A DNA stretch of 64,000 nt from [Bacteroides] pectinophilus (lineage in GTDB: Bacteria > Bacillota > Clostridia > Lachnospirales > Lachnospiraceae), in the NCBI GenBank assembly GCA_025146925.1, contig CP102260.1, positions 2,469,389 through 2,533,388 on the forward strand. Direction: 5' to 3'. The position numbers and the translations under genes were made by a program. The notes below the pieces were generated by a model that worked only from the letters and a program-made list of their open reading frames with translations, made no database searches and was not told where the DNA came from. Shown here piece by piece: positions 7,905 through 17,100 of the stretch. Every line of letters begins with the position of its first letter. Position 1 is the stretch's first letter.

Positions 7905-7960
7905 TTGCCACTTGTGGCAAACTTATAAGGACGACCTCTGGTTGTCCATAAGTGCGCCCT
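7905..7960 (+). other. oriT: origin of transfer (oriT), RSF1010/R1162-like core
   Basis: The plus strand carries TAAGTGCGCCCT at 7949-7960, which matches the nic-region core I recall for the RSF1010/R1162 family, the archetype for MobA/MobQ relaxases. Directly before it is an imperfect inverted repeat (ACTTATAAGGACGAC at 7921-7935 against GTTGTCCATAAGT at 7941-7953). Ahead of that is a perfect palindrome, TTGCCAC/GTGGCAA (7905-7920). It sits in a gene-free, GC-rich stretch (7727-8006) immediately upstream of mobA. The nick site itself is inferred. Confidence 0.75.
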
Positions 7961-8006
7961 TCATTCAAAGGCAATGAAGGGAATGGAAAAACCACTCCCT
8001 CCGCCA

Positions 8007-8321
8007 TTACACTTCCTCCATATCTGTAAGTGGCTCTTTCTGCATCGCCTTTGAGAAAAACTTTCCGTTTGTTTCCTGCCTTTTTAAGAAGCCTATCAAC
8101 TTTGGTAAATCTTCCTCCTCAATCGGACAGCCAAGAACCGATTCCACCGCACCGCCAATCTGACAGAGCCTGTGGGTTCGTTTTTTACTTTCCTCGGCTT
8201 TCTTTCTCTTTTCCAGTTCCTTTCGCTGTGCAATGAGCTTTTTGGTAGCTTCGATGCTTTCCTGTTCCTTTTTCTCTAATGCACGTATTCTTTCTTCATA
8301 AGTCTTTGTTGATTTCGCCAT
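8007..8321 (-). CDS. DUF3847 family protein
   Basis: A 104-residue protein starting MAKSTKTYEERIRALEKKEQ behind AGAAAGGATGAAGACGAT. Residues 5-55 are a charged coiled coil. The second half contains HRLCQIGGAVESVLG and EEDLPKLIGFLKRQ, which I recognise as the DUF3847 pattern found beside mobA genes in Clostridia. It could be an accessory nicking or relaxosome protein like other small mob proteins, but this is inference from position just upstream of oriT and mobA. Upstream in-frame codons lack a ribosome binding site, so the start at 8321 is preferred. Confidence 0.75.
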   Translation of the reverse strand: MAKSTKTYEERIRALEKKEQESIEATKKLIAQRKELEKRKKAEESKKRTHRLCQIGGAVESVLGCPIEEEDLPKLIGFLKRQETNGKFFSKAMQKEPLTDMEEV

Positions 8322-8374
8322 ATCGTCTTCATCCTTTCTCTTATAATCAAATCTTGCTCTGCTAAGATTTGGCA

Positions 8375-8420
8375 CACGATTCTGGTCAGCTCTGTTGACA
8401 TAATTCCAATCAGAATCGTG
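8375..8420. repeat. 10-bp inverted repeat in the xis-DUF3847 interval
   Basis: CACGATTCTG at 8375-8384 is matched perfectly by CAGAATCGTG at 8411-8420. It lies in the 263-bp gene-free interval 8322-8584. No T-tract follows on either strand, so it is not an obvious terminator. It may be a protein-binding site or an RNA structure. Confidence 0.7.
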
Positions 8421-8438
8421 GTGCATCCTTGCGGAGCA

Positions 8439-8469
8439 TTATCTTGTCGATGTTTTTCCGACAAGATAA
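8439..8469. repeat. 11-bp inverted repeat in the xis-DUF3847 interval
   Basis: TTATCTTGTCG (8439-8449) and CGACAAGATAA (8459-8469) form a perfect 11-bp stem with a 9-base loop. No T-tract follows. It is close to the previous inverted repeat and just upstream of a candidate small RNA. Confidence 0.75.
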
Positions 8470-8483
8470 ACATTAGTTCCCGG

Positions 8484-8586
8484 TTGCATATCAGGAGAAG
8501 CACATGGTATAATCCTCTTGCGTGTAGGTATATCATGGCTTCGGTCTGATAGAACCTTTGGCGGTTTCGTAGGAAGCCGCCTTTTT
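8484..8586 (+). ncRNA. candidate small RNA with own promoter and terminator
   Basis: On the plus strand, TTGCAT (8484-8489), an 18-base spacer and TATAAT (8508-8513) form a promoter. A strong intrinsic terminator follows: GGCGGTTTC (8560-8568), loop GTAG, GAAGCCGCC (8573-8581) and five T. The predicted transcript starts near 8520 and is about 67 bases. No credible open frame lies inside. It runs convergent with the excisionase gene and ends just at its stop codon. I infer a small regulatory RNA of the element; transcription is unproven. Confidence 0.45.
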
Positions 8587-8815
8587 AAGTTGCCACATTT
8601 CTTGTGACAGTTTTTACATTTCCTTTATCCCTCAGATCTCGCCCCTCGTTGGCTTCCATGAACTTTTCCAGAATGTCAGTTTTAATAAGGACTTTTCTTC
8701 CGACTTTTAATACCGGAAGCTTCTTCCATTCAACCAGCTTTCTCAAAGTGTTTCTGCCAATTCCTGTATAGTCGGCTGCTTCCTCGATGGATAATGCAAT
8801 CTTTCTTTCCGTCAT
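8585..8815 (-). CDS. xis: excisionase-type helix-turn-helix protein
   Basis: A 76-residue MerR-like winged-helix DNA-binding protein of the excisionase family (LSIEEAADYTGIGRNTLRKL near the N-terminus, then LPVLKVGRKVLIKTDILEKF). Such proteins bind the element's ends and tilt the integrase toward excision. It has a strong ribosome binding site (AAGGAGGTGACAAG). Its promoter (8864-8892) is consensus-like and faces away from the repressor gene. A repressor-type palindrome lies in its leader, which suggests that the repressor at 8990-9619 shuts it off. Confidence 0.8.
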   Translation of the reverse strand: MTERKIALSIEEAADYTGIGRNTLRKLVEWKKLPVLKVGRKVLIKTDILEKFMEANEGRDLRDKGNVKTVTRNVAT

Positions 8816-8832
8816 CTTGTCACCTCCTTATG

Positions 8833-8849
8833 AATTGCATTATGCAATT
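8833..8849. promoter_or_regulatory. repressor operator O1 in the xis leader
   Basis: A perfect 17-bp palindrome, AATTGCATTATGCAATT, sits between the xis promoter and its start codon. The half-site ATTGCA recurs in O2 at 8923-8937, as expected for the operators of the cI-like repressor encoded next door. Confidence 0.7.
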
Positions 8850-8863
8850 TTTGTTGTGCTGTT

Positions 8864-8892
8864 AGTATAGCGGTTTTATATTGTGTTGTCAA
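8864..8892 (-). promoter_or_regulatory. promoter of xis
   Basis: On the minus strand, TTGACA (8892-8887), a 17-base spacer and TATACT (8869-8864): an almost perfect sigma-A promoter reading toward xis. Confidence 0.85.
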
Positions 8893-8922
8893 GCGTTATG
8901 AAATTTTAAAAATAATTATTAT

Positions 8923-8937
8923 ATTGCATATTGCAAT
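8923..8937. promoter_or_regulatory. repressor operator O2 overlapping the repressor promoter
   Basis: ATTGCATATTGCAAT is a 15-bp palindrome with the same half-site as O1. It overlaps the -35 box (TTGCAA) of the repressor's own promoter, so it fits autoregulation. Confidence 0.7.
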
Positions 8938-8959
8938 TATGTGAGGTACATGCTATAAT
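8931..8959 (+). promoter_or_regulatory. promoter of the cI-like repressor
   Basis: TTGCAA (8931-8936), a 17-base spacer and TATAAT (8954-8959), 30 bases before the repressor start. Confidence 0.85.
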
Positions 8960-8989
8960 TCATACATACCGAAAAAGGAGGCAATCAGC

Positions 8990-9619
8990 ATGAAAGATAA
9001 AGAACTACGCAAGCTGATAGGCAGCAGGGCAAAACAGCGTCGTCTGGAATTAAATCTGACACAGCCTTATGTTGCAGAGAAGATGGGAGTTACCGCTTCC
9101 ACAATCCTGCGTTATGAGAATGGTTCGATTGACAATACCAAAAAGATGGTGCTGGAAGGTCTTTCGGAAGCACTTCATGTATCTATTGAATGGCTCAGAG
9201 GGGAAACCGATGAATACGAAACCGATATTACGGATAAGAAAGAATTACAGATTCGTGATGCAATGGGCGATATTCTCAAACAGTTACCTCTCGACCTTAG
9301 TAAAAAGGAAGATGCTTTTTCCAAAGATTTACTGCTGTTGATGTTAAAGCAATATAACCTGTTTCTGGAATCATTCCAGTTTGCCTGCAAGAATTACAAG
9401 GGCAACACGAATGAAGCTGATATTGCAAAAGTAATGGGGTTTGAATCGAATGATGAATATAACGAGATTATGTTTCTCCGGGAGATCACCCACACTGTTA
9501 ATGCCTTTAACGACATGGCAGATATCGTAAGGCTTTATTCCAAGAAACCGGAAATGGCAGAACAAAGGCTTGAAAATCTTTTATCAGAAGTTTTGTATGA
9601 GGATTCCGATTCGGTATAG
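8990..9619 (+). CDS. cI-like helix-turn-helix repressor
   Basis: A 209-residue protein with an XRE-type helix-turn-helix at residues 5-62 (LNLTQPYVAEKMGVTASTIL, then RYENGSI), followed by a helical C-terminal region with no S24/LexA peptidase motif. It is divergently transcribed from xis. Two ATTGCAT-type palindromes lie between them, one over its own -35 and one in the xis leader. It should therefore control excision genes and itself. Ribosome binding site AAAAAGGAGG. How it is relieved is unknown; without a peptidase domain it may respond to a partner protein. Confidence 0.8.
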   Translation: MKDKELRKLIGSRAKQRRLELNLTQPYVAEKMGVTASTILRYENGSIDNTKKMVLEGLSEALHVSIEWLRGETDEYETDITDKKELQIRDAMGDILKQLPLDLSKKEDAFSKDLLLLMLKQYNLFLESFQFACKNYKGNTNEADIAKVMGFESNDEYNEIMFLREITHTVNAFNDMADIVRLYSKKPEMAEQRLENLLSEVLYEDSDSV

Positions 9620-9705
9620 AACGACAACCGGAGTTATGATATACTTACACGCAAGAAGCATTTCATCAGTTCCGATTGTCTGATATCGAAAGGAGACACA
9701 CGATT

Positions 9706-11001
9706 ATGGCAAAAGGATCTGTAAGAAAAAAAGGAAAGAAATGGTACTACCGCTTCTATGTAGAAGATGCAAGCGGCAATCTGGTTCAGAAAGAATACGC
9801 TGGAACAGAAAGTAAAAGTGAAACGGAAAAACTGCTCCGTCAGGCAATGGATGATTACGAAAGCAAGAAATTTGTCGCAAAGACAGATAATCTTACTGTA
9901 GGAGAACTTCTTGATATGTGGGCGGAAGAAGAACTGAAAGTCGGAACACTCAGCAATGGTACAGTGGAAAATTATCTTGGTGCAATCCGTTGTATCAAGA
10001 AACATCCGATTGCAGAACGCAAATTAAAAACCGTTACTGCTGAACATTTACAGGCATTTCTCGATCTGCTTACATTCGGTGGGGAATTTCCAGATGGAAA
10101 AGTGAGAAAAGGATACAGTAAAGATTACATCCATTCCTTTTCAGCAGTATTACAACAGGCTTTCCGGTTTGCAGTATTTCCAAAACAGTTGATTACTTTT
10201 AATCCTATGCAGTATATTAAGCTGAAAAAACAGGCAGAGGATGTGGATTTATTCTCAGATGATGAGGTAGAAGAAGGCATACAGCCTATTTCCCATGAAG
10301 ATTATGAGAGACTGATAGAATACCTCAAAGTAAAGAATCCACCTGCAATCCTGCCAATCCAGATCGCATACTATGCGGGACTTCGTATCGGTGAAGTTTG
10401 CGGATTGACATGGCAGGACATCAATCTTGAAGAACAATGCCTGACCATTAAAAGAAGTATCCGCTATGATGGCACAAAACATAAAAACATCATCGGACCG
10501 ACCAAGCGAAAGAAAGTAAGGATTGTTGATTTTGGCGATACTCTGACTGAAATACTGAAAACCGCCAGAAAAAAACAGCTTAAAAGCCGGATGCAGTATG
10601 GTGAACTTTACCACCGCAATTTCTACAAGGAAGCACAGGACAAAAACAGAGTGTATTATGAATATTATCATCTGGACGGAACCGAAGAAATCCCGGTAGA
10701 TTACAAGGAAATCTCCTTTGTCTGCCTGAGACCGGACGGATGTCTGGAACTGCCAAGCACACTCAGCATTGCCTGCCGATCAGTTGCAAAAAGGCTGGAC
10801 GGATTTGAGAATTTCCATTTCCACCAGTTGCGACACACCTACACAAGCAACCTCCTCTCAAACGGAGCTGCCCCAAAAGATGTGCAGGAACTGTTAGGGC
10901 ACTCTGATGTCAGTACCACAATGAATGTCTACGCCCACTCTACAAGAAAGGCAAAGCGGAACTCCGCCAGACTTCTTGATAAAGTGGCAGGCAACGACTA
11001 A
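9706..11001 (+). CDS. int: tyrosine-family site-specific integrase
   Basis: The integrase of the mobilizable element, 431 residues. The N-terminal arm-binding domain begins with MAKGSVRKKGKKWYYRFYVE, a SAM-like core-binding domain spans about residues 60-165, and the catalytic domain runs from about 190 to 425. Catalytic residues are visible: Arg in AGLRIGEVCGL, His-x-x-Arg in HQLRHTYTS, His in LGHSDVSTT and the Tyr in MNVYAH. I start at 9706, with AAAGGAG about ten bases upstream. It follows the repressor gene on the same strand. Integration should occur near its 3' end, but I could not identify the attachment sites. Confidence 0.92.
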   Translation: MAKGSVRKKGKKWYYRFYVEDASGNLVQKEYAGTESKSETEKLLRQAMDDYESKKFVAKTDNLTVGELLDMWAEEELKVGTLSNGTVENYLGAIRCIKKHPIAERKLKTVTAEHLQAFLDLLTFGGEFPDGKVRKGYSKDYIHSFSAVLQQAFRFAVFPKQLITFNPMQYIKLKKQAEDVDLFSDDEVEEGIQPISHEDYERLIEYLKVKNPPAILPIQIAYYAGLRIGEVCGLTWQDINLEEQCLTIKRSIRYDGTKHKNIIGPTKRKKVRIVDFGDTLTEILKTARKKQLKSRMQYGELYHRNFYKEAQDKNRVYYEYYHLDGTEEIPVDYKEISFVCLRPDGCLELPSTLSIACRSVAKRLDGFENFHFHQLRHTYTSNLLSNGAAPKDVQELLGHSDVSTTMNVYAHSTRKAKRNSARLLDKVAGND

Positions 11002-11009
11002 ATAAAAAA

Positions 11010-11057
11010 TTCCCTTATTTCCCTTGCTGATTCCGCATAAGGTCAAAAATAAGGGAA
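11010..11057. repeat. inverted repeat downstream of the integrase gene
   Basis: TTCCCTTATTT (11010-11020) and AAATAAGGGAA (11047-11057) are a perfect 11-bp inverted pair. It may act as a terminator, or as integrase arm sites near the element end. The interval 11002-11185 has no gene. A smaller GGGCT/AGCCC hairpin (near 11085) and a TTCCCA/TGGGAA dyad (near 11160) are the only other structures seen. Confidence 0.6.
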
Positions 11058-11185
11058 AATACATATCATTTCACTATTTAAGGGGCTGGAAAGCCCGTAA
11101 AATAAGGAAAGTTCAAGAAATCTCTCCACAAATTTCGATTTTTCGTTCTCAGCGACTTCCCAATAAATGGGAATTTTATAACTTA

Positions 11186-11656
11186 TCAATCCCAATATAA
11201 TATTATCATATGGTCTATCTTCTTGCGGTCAGTCAGCTCTATAATATGAGGATTATTCTCTTCCTGAGCTATAATCCATACTTTATAGTTTCCACATTCA
11301 TCACTATCTCCAACAAAAGAAATATTACTTGGTTCAGCAACACCACTTTTTTCAATATATCTCTCTATTTGGGAAATAGGTAAAACTGTGTCAATCCAAA
11401 GAGCATCGGCGTATGTTGATTTTTCTCCTTTACTATTTGTGATTTCATAGCCATAAGTAGATACATAAATTACACTATCTGAGTCAGCAGACTTAATCTG
11501 TGCTACAAAGTTTTGTAAAGGATTAATATCTTCTTCGTCTAAACAAAAACTATTATAATCCTTACTTTTTTTATCAAAGTAATTATCAAATCCCATCAGA
11601 ACATCATCATTCAAATCAAATTTTCTTGAATTAAAAACTATTTCTAATATGCCCAT
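11186..11656 (-). CDS. hypothetical protein
   Basis: A 156-residue acidic protein with no signal peptide, membrane helix or motif I recognise. Start at 11656 with GAGGAATAAAAT upstream. It has a beta-rich middle (SVIYVSTYGYEITNSKGEK) and a C-terminal alpha/beta part. The size and acidity resemble immunity-type or small accessory proteins, but that is only an impression. It sits just outside the integrase end and 26 bases downstream of the Y-family polymerase gene, possibly in the same transcript. Confidence 0.5.
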   Translation of the reverse strand: MGILEIVFNSRKFDLNDDVLMGFDNYFDKKSKDYNSFCLDEEDINPLQNFVAQIKSADSDSVIYVSTYGYEITNSKGEKSTYADALWIDTVLPISQIERYIEKSGVAEPSNISFVGDSDECGNYKVWIIAQEENNPHIIELTDRKKIDHMIILYWD

Positions 11657-11682
11657 ATTTTATTCCTCAAATTCCAGTTTAT

Positions 11683-13212
11683 TTAAGCCTTATGACCGCC
11701 GATTTGCTCGTTTCGGTCTTTGGCGGTTGCACCTTCTTCAAGGTTCATTCCCTTCAACACAGCATTCTTGCCAAACTTCTTTTTGATACTCAGCATTGCT
11801 TCTTGCATACGCCTTTCCCGTTCTAATTTTTCTTCTTCCTCCGCCTGCTTCTTCCTCTGTGCTTCGTAATCGGTAAAGAGGTCGAGTTGCTGGTATTCAT
11901 CTTCCTGCTTGACGGATTTTTCATCAACAAGTTTATTCGCTGTGATTGTTATTCTGCGTACAAGCAAATGCTCGTCAACTATCCTGTCATACAAGTCCAT
12001 CACGGCGTTGGTAATCAATCGAGTAGAGGAAGTCTTTTTCTCAAGATTCGCTGTTCCGTGTGCGTGCTTTGGAACTTTGCGTCCATATCGGTCAATCGTA
12101 ACCTCGCCTTTGTATTGATATTTTAGGTTCGGATTACTTAAATTCTCAATATCATAGCCGATTGTCAACACAAGCTGGTCAGTTACAAGTCCTTTATCCA
12201 CCAAATCAAGCACCATTTGGTCGGTCATTTCTTTTACAATCAACTTTGCCTTTTCGTAATCATACGGGCAGTGAAGTACCTGTCCTGAACATACACTATT
12301 GGTTTCCGGCTTATAGGCTTTGACCTGCTCCATCGTACAAGGTTCATATCCCCAAGCATGGTCAATTAGCAATTCCGCATTGATTCCAAACAGCTTGTAG
12401 AGCAGTTCTTCGTTATACAGTTCATTCGACTTTCCGATGGAACACCTTGCAATATCTCCCATAGTAAAAAGTCCATGTTCTTCCAGTTTCTTTGCATAGC
12501 CTTTACCAACTCTCCAGAAATCTGTAAGCGGTCTATGATTCCATAGCTGTCTGCGGTAAGACATTTCATCCAATTCGGCAATTCGCACACCGTCCTTGTC
12601 CGGCTCAATATGCTTTGCCACGATATCCATTGCAATCTTACACAAGTACATATTCGTGCCGATTCCGGCTGTTGCCGTAATTCCTGTTGTTTTCAAAACA
12701 TCCTGTATCATCGTCATGGCAAGTTCCCTTGCAGTCATCTGATAGGTATTCAGATAATTGGTTGCATCTATGAATACTTCATCAATCGAGTACGGGAAAA
12801 TATCTTCCGGAGCAATGTATTTCAAGTAAACACTGTAAATCTTGGTACTATATTCCAGATAGTATGCCATACGAGGTGGTGCAACGATATAATCAATCTC
12901 CAATGCCGGATTCGCATTTAATTCTGTACTGTCATCAGACGAACCAGTAAATGTACGATTTAGTGCTTTCCACCTTCGGGTATTATTAGCTTCTTTTACC
13001 TTTTGCACGACTTCAAACAAGCGTGGTCTGCCGGGTATCCCATAACTTTTTAATGACGGAGATACCGCAAGGCAGATGGTTTTCTCTGTCCTGCTCTTAT
13101 CTGCAACCACAAGATTTGTTGTCAATGGGTCACGATTTCGTTCTTTACACTCCACAGAAGCATAGAATGATTTAAGGTCGATTGCGATATAGGTCTTTTG
13201 CTTTGCCATCAT
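11683..13212 (-). CDS. Y-family DNA polymerase (UmuC/DinB-like)
   Basis: A 509-residue translesion polymerase. The catalytic palm begins with YIAIDLKSFYASVECKERNR (the D-x-x-x-F/Y-Y-A-S-V-E signature with its first metal aspartate). The second acidic pair lies in YSIDEVFIDAT. The thumb has the helix-hairpin-helix around DFWRVGKGYAKKLEEHGLF, and the little-finger domain follows to about residue 420. The C-terminal 90 residues are a charged coiled coil that ends with LDLFTDYEAQRKKQ, which may hold a clamp-binding motif (QLDLF). Such polymerases are common cargo of Clostridial mobile elements and help damage tolerance. No UmuD homologue is adjacent. Confidence 0.88.
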   Translation of the reverse strand: MMAKQKTYIAIDLKSFYASVECKERNRDPLTTNLVVADKSRTEKTICLAVSPSLKSYGIPGRPRLFEVVQKVKEANNTRRWKALNRTFTGSSDDSTELNANPALEIDYIVAPPRMAYYLEYSTKIYSVYLKYIAPEDIFPYSIDEVFIDATNYLNTYQMTARELAMTMIQDVLKTTGITATAGIGTNMYLCKIAMDIVAKHIEPDKDGVRIAELDEMSYRRQLWNHRPLTDFWRVGKGYAKKLEEHGLFTMGDIARCSIGKSNELYNEELLYKLFGINAELLIDHAWGYEPCTMEQVKAYKPETNSVCSGQVLHCPYDYEKAKLIVKEMTDQMVLDLVDKGLVTDQLVLTIGYDIENLSNPNLKYQYKGEVTIDRYGRKVPKHAHGTANLEKKTSSTRLITNAVMDLYDRIVDEHLLVRRITITANKLVDEKSVKQEDEYQQLDLFTDYEAQRKKQAEEEEKLERERRMQEAMLSIKKKFGKNAVLKGMNLEEGATAKDRNEQIGGHKA

Positions 13213-13262
13213 TCTATGCCCCCTTTTAAAAATCCTTTGAGTAAATTATGCTATCGTTAGTG

Positions 13263-14177
13263 TCAATCCTCGGTATAAAAACCATCCAATACATATGTTG
13301 TGACTGGTGTTATATACAATTCATATTTAATAACCAGTCTGATTAAATCATTTCCGTCAATCAGTGTTATCGGCGTACCTTCTCTCGCAGCCTCTCTTGC
13401 CTTATTGGTAAATCGGCTATTAGTAATAAATACTCCATAATCGGCTTGATATTTGTTCATCGCCCCAAGAAATTGATTGATATCCGGCTCACTCACTGGA
13501 TTTGAATTAAATCTTTTACACTGAATAACCACTCTGGTTGTTCTAAAATCATCGGCATCTACGTGATATCCATAACCATCAATGCCACCATCATTTGACA
13601 CCTGAACGCCTTTGTTGGTAAACTCCACTCCCATCTTTGTAAGAAGTGCTCGTGAAAATTGTTCAAACTTTGCTGGAGACATATTAGCGATTGCACTCTG
13701 AAGTTTTACCTTGAAATCATCTAACAATTCGTCATCTGTGGATTCATTCTCCTCGTCTTCAACCTCCAGTGTTTCTACTGGCTTGTTTTTCGATTTGTTC
13801 TTAGTCGAATGTTCCTCCCAATAGCTTCGAGCCTTATCCCTTACTTCTGTCTTAACATCAAAATCTGTTAAATCTACATTTGCTCCATCTTGAGTAAGTG
13901 TAATCTTTGGATTGAATTTCACATAAGATATGAGTCCGACATAACTAAGCTCTTTAATAGCAAAATTAAACTTAAAATCAAATTTTTTGTACTGATTTCC
14001 TGTTTTATTAGATGTATATAGTTTCTGTTCAAATTCAGCAATATGCTCATCCAACTCACTAATTCTGTCTCTAATTTCAGAACGCTCTAACTGTCCACCT
14101 GCTTCCTGAAGGACTTGAAGGATTGGTTTAATAAGGTATGATACTTGTTCTTCTGTATTTAAATCGTCATAAAACAT
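13263..14177 (-). CDS. mrr: Mrr-type restriction endonuclease
   Basis: A 304-residue protein. The N-terminal 100 residues look like the winged-helix Mrr_N domain, followed by an acidic linker. The C-terminal nuclease domain (about 165-285) has the Mrr PD-(D/E)xK signature: GGIDGYG, then VVIQCKRF (the Q-x-K motif), and FITNSRFTNKAREAA. Mrr proteins cut modified DNA (type IV restriction) or act with R-M systems. I prefer the ATG at 14177, with GAGAGGTG upstream; another ATG at 14198 abuts the hsdR stop. It follows hsdR directly, so it is likely co-expressed with the type I system. Confidence 0.82.
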   Translation of the reverse strand: MFYDDLNTEEQVSYLIKPILQVLQEAGGQLERSEIRDRISELDEHIAEFEQKLYTSNKTGNQYKKFDFKFNFAIKELSYVGLISYVKFNPKITLTQDGANVDLTDFDVKTEVRDKARSYWEEHSTKNKSKNKPVETLEVEDEENESTDDELLDDFKVKLQSAIANMSPAKFEQFSRALLTKMGVEFTNKGVQVSNDGGIDGYGYHVDADDFRTTRVVIQCKRFNSNPVSEPDINQFLGAMNKYQADYGVFITNSRFTNKAREAAREGTPITLIDGNDLIRLVIKYELYITPVTTYVLDGFYTED

Positions 14178-14198
14178 ATTTACATTTACACCTCTCAT

Positions 14199-17100
14199 TT
14201 ACTGTGCATACTTCTTGAAATTCTCTGCCTGCTCAAGAACTTCCTTGTAAACATCATCAATGGTTACTGGCGGATAGCCGAACTCATCAAGCAGCAATAT
14301 CAAATCCACTTGCAAGTTTGCCTTAATATCATCACGGGCAGACCAATCGGTATAGCGTGACTTATCATCAACAATCAGCTTTATCCTTTTGGAAAGTTCA
14401 ATCATTTTATCGTCCGGATATTCAAACTCAAACTTCTTGGAAACTGCTTTCAAAATATCATAGAAAGCTTTTTCCTCATAATCTATTCCCATATTCTTGA
14501 AGGAGTTCTTTTCTGTTTTCAGTTCAGACAACAACTGTGCAAGCTGCTCCGCAACATCATCAAGGACTTCGTTGGCATACGCTTCATCACGACGTCGGTT
14601 ATTATACTCATCAACAACTTTCTTGAGTCTGTCTGCAAATTCCACACCCATAATTTTATTAACTTTCTTAAACTCGTCAATCGCCTGAGAAAGAAGTCTT
14701 TGAAGTATCTTGATTTTCGTATTCGGCAACTGAATAGCATTTATCTTATCCATATACTCATCGCTGAAAATATCCACCGATATATGCTTTCCGGTTTCAA
14801 ATAATTCCTCAATGCCATCCGACTGGATTGCTCCCTCAAGCATTTTGCGGACACGAGCATTCATCTGCTCAATATCCGGTGCGTCGCCCTTTGTCAACTT
14901 GAAAAGGATAGAACGGACAGCACAATAAAAATGGATATAATCTTTATCTTCATCAGAGAATTTCTCACTTGAACTACAAAGATTAAATGCCTGCTTCATT
15001 CTCTTGACTGCTGCCATAAATCTTCTTTCCAGTTCTTCAGACAACTGCACATACTCAACTGCACGGTTCAGACAGGCAAGCTGTTCGGTAGGCGAACCAT
15101 TGAAGAAATCACTGCTGTTGAAGTTATGGAACATCTGACCAAGAACTTCTAACTGGTCTTTTACAATCGTGATAGACTGCTCCACACCTTCAAATTCTTC
15201 GCTCTCAAAATTCGTATATTTCTTGAGGGCAGTGTTCATGTTTTTTTTGATACCTATGTAGTCAACAATCAAGCCTTTATCCTTGCCCTCGCATACACGA
15301 TTTACACGGGAAATCGTCTGAATAAGGGTATGCTGCTGAATAGGCTTATCAATGTAAATCGTATCAAGTTCCGGCACATCAAAACCAGTCAGCCACATAT
15401 CTACAACAATGGCAATCTTAAAGTTTGACTTCGGATTTTTGAACTGACGGTCAAATTCTTTCCTATCCTCTTTTGTGCCAAGCATATCAAAGAGGTCTTT
15501 TTCATCATCTTTATTACGAGTCATAACCAACTTAATTTTTTCCATTGGCTTCAACTCTTTTTTATCTTTTTCACTCAGAACAACCCCGTCATCACAAATC
15601 TTCTTTTCTGTCCATTCCGGTCTGAGTTCCTTTACTATTTTATAGAAATCGTATGCTATATTTCGGTTGGAACATACAAACATTGCTTTGCCTGCTACAG
15701 TTGCACCTTCTGCCACACGGGTTTCATAATGTTTGATAAAGTCCTCCGCAACAGCACGAAGTCTGTCAGGGTCGCCAATAATAACTTCCATTTTGGCAAC
15801 TGCCTTCTGGCTTTCTTCTACTTGATGTTCATTTGCTCCCTCAAGCTCACACTGTGCATAATATTCTTCAATCTGTCTTACCTTGTCCTGATTAAGCATA
15901 ACCTTAGCTGCACGACCATCGTAAACAAGATTAACTGTAATACCGTCCTTAACAGCTTCCGTCATTGTATATGCGTCTACAACACCACCAAAGACTTCGA
16001 TTGTTCCATCAACCGGAGTTCCGGTAAATCCAACATAAGTTGCATTTGGTAAAGAGTCGTGCAAATACTTGGCAAAGCCATAGGTTTTCTGAACACCTGA
16101 CTCTGTAATCTTAACCTTTTGGTCGAGATTGATTTGGCTTCTGTGTGCTTCATCAGAAATACAAATAACGTTCGTTCTGTCTGTAAGAAGCTGCAAATCC
16201 TCTGTGAATTTCTGAATGGTAGTCAGATAAACACCGCCACTCTCTCGTCCTTGAAGCTCCTCACGAAGTTTCTCACGGGACTCAATACTTACAACAGTTT
16301 CATCCCCGATATATTTCTTTGAACCTACAAACTGTTTGGAAAGCTGGTCGTCAAGGTCTGTTCTGTCCGTAATAATAAGAATAGTCGGAGAAGAAAAGTA
16401 TTTGCTTTTCATCAGCATACGGGTAAGAAAAAGCATTGTATAACTCTTGCCGCAGCCTGTCGCTCCAAAGTATGTACCACCTTTACCATCTCCTTCGGGG
16501 CGAAGATGAGCCTTGATATTCTCATACAATTTATTTGCCGCAAAGAACTGTGGATAACGACACACTATCTTCAAATCCTTATCTGAGTTATCCGGAAAAT
16601 AAATAAAATCTTTAATAACTTCAAGCAAACGGTCTTTTCGGAAAAGTCCTTTTATCATTGTTACAAGAGAATTGATACCGTCCAGTTCTTTATCGTCTGA
16701 GTTTATCTTTCTCCACGCATAGAAGAAATCATATGGGCTGAAGAAAGAACCATATTTATTATTTGCTCCATCACTGATAACAACAAACGCATTGTATTTG
16801 AAAATCTCTGGAATATCTCTACGGTAACGGATTGTAAGTTGCTTATATGCGTCCATTATGGTCGTATTCTCTTGTACTGCACTCTTAAATTCAAGAACAA
16901 CAACAGGAATACCATTTACGAACACAATGCCATCAGGAATACGCAACTGATTATTTACGCCTTCAATTTCAAACTGATTAACCGCTTTGAAAATATTGTT
17001 TTCGGGAGTGTCGAAATCAATAAGTTCAATATAGAGGTCTTTCTGCGTTCTATCCTCACGGTTAAGAATAAATCCATCGCAGAGCAACTTAAATACAGCT

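Noticed and set aside
7702-8007. A 101-codon minus-strand frame over the oriT region
   Set aside because: It overlaps the oriT repeats, has no ribosome binding site and shows biased GC-rich composition; treated as noncoding.
11002-11185. Matching direct repeats marking the ends of the mobilizable element, compared with 5103-5316
   Set aside because: I compared both intervals by eye and found no convincing shared core sequence, so no attachment sites are annotated.
15241-15248. A run of eight A in the hsdR coding strand as a slippage switch
   Set aside because: The frame is intact and the run is short; the shufflon already explains phase variation, and no evidence of length variants is available.
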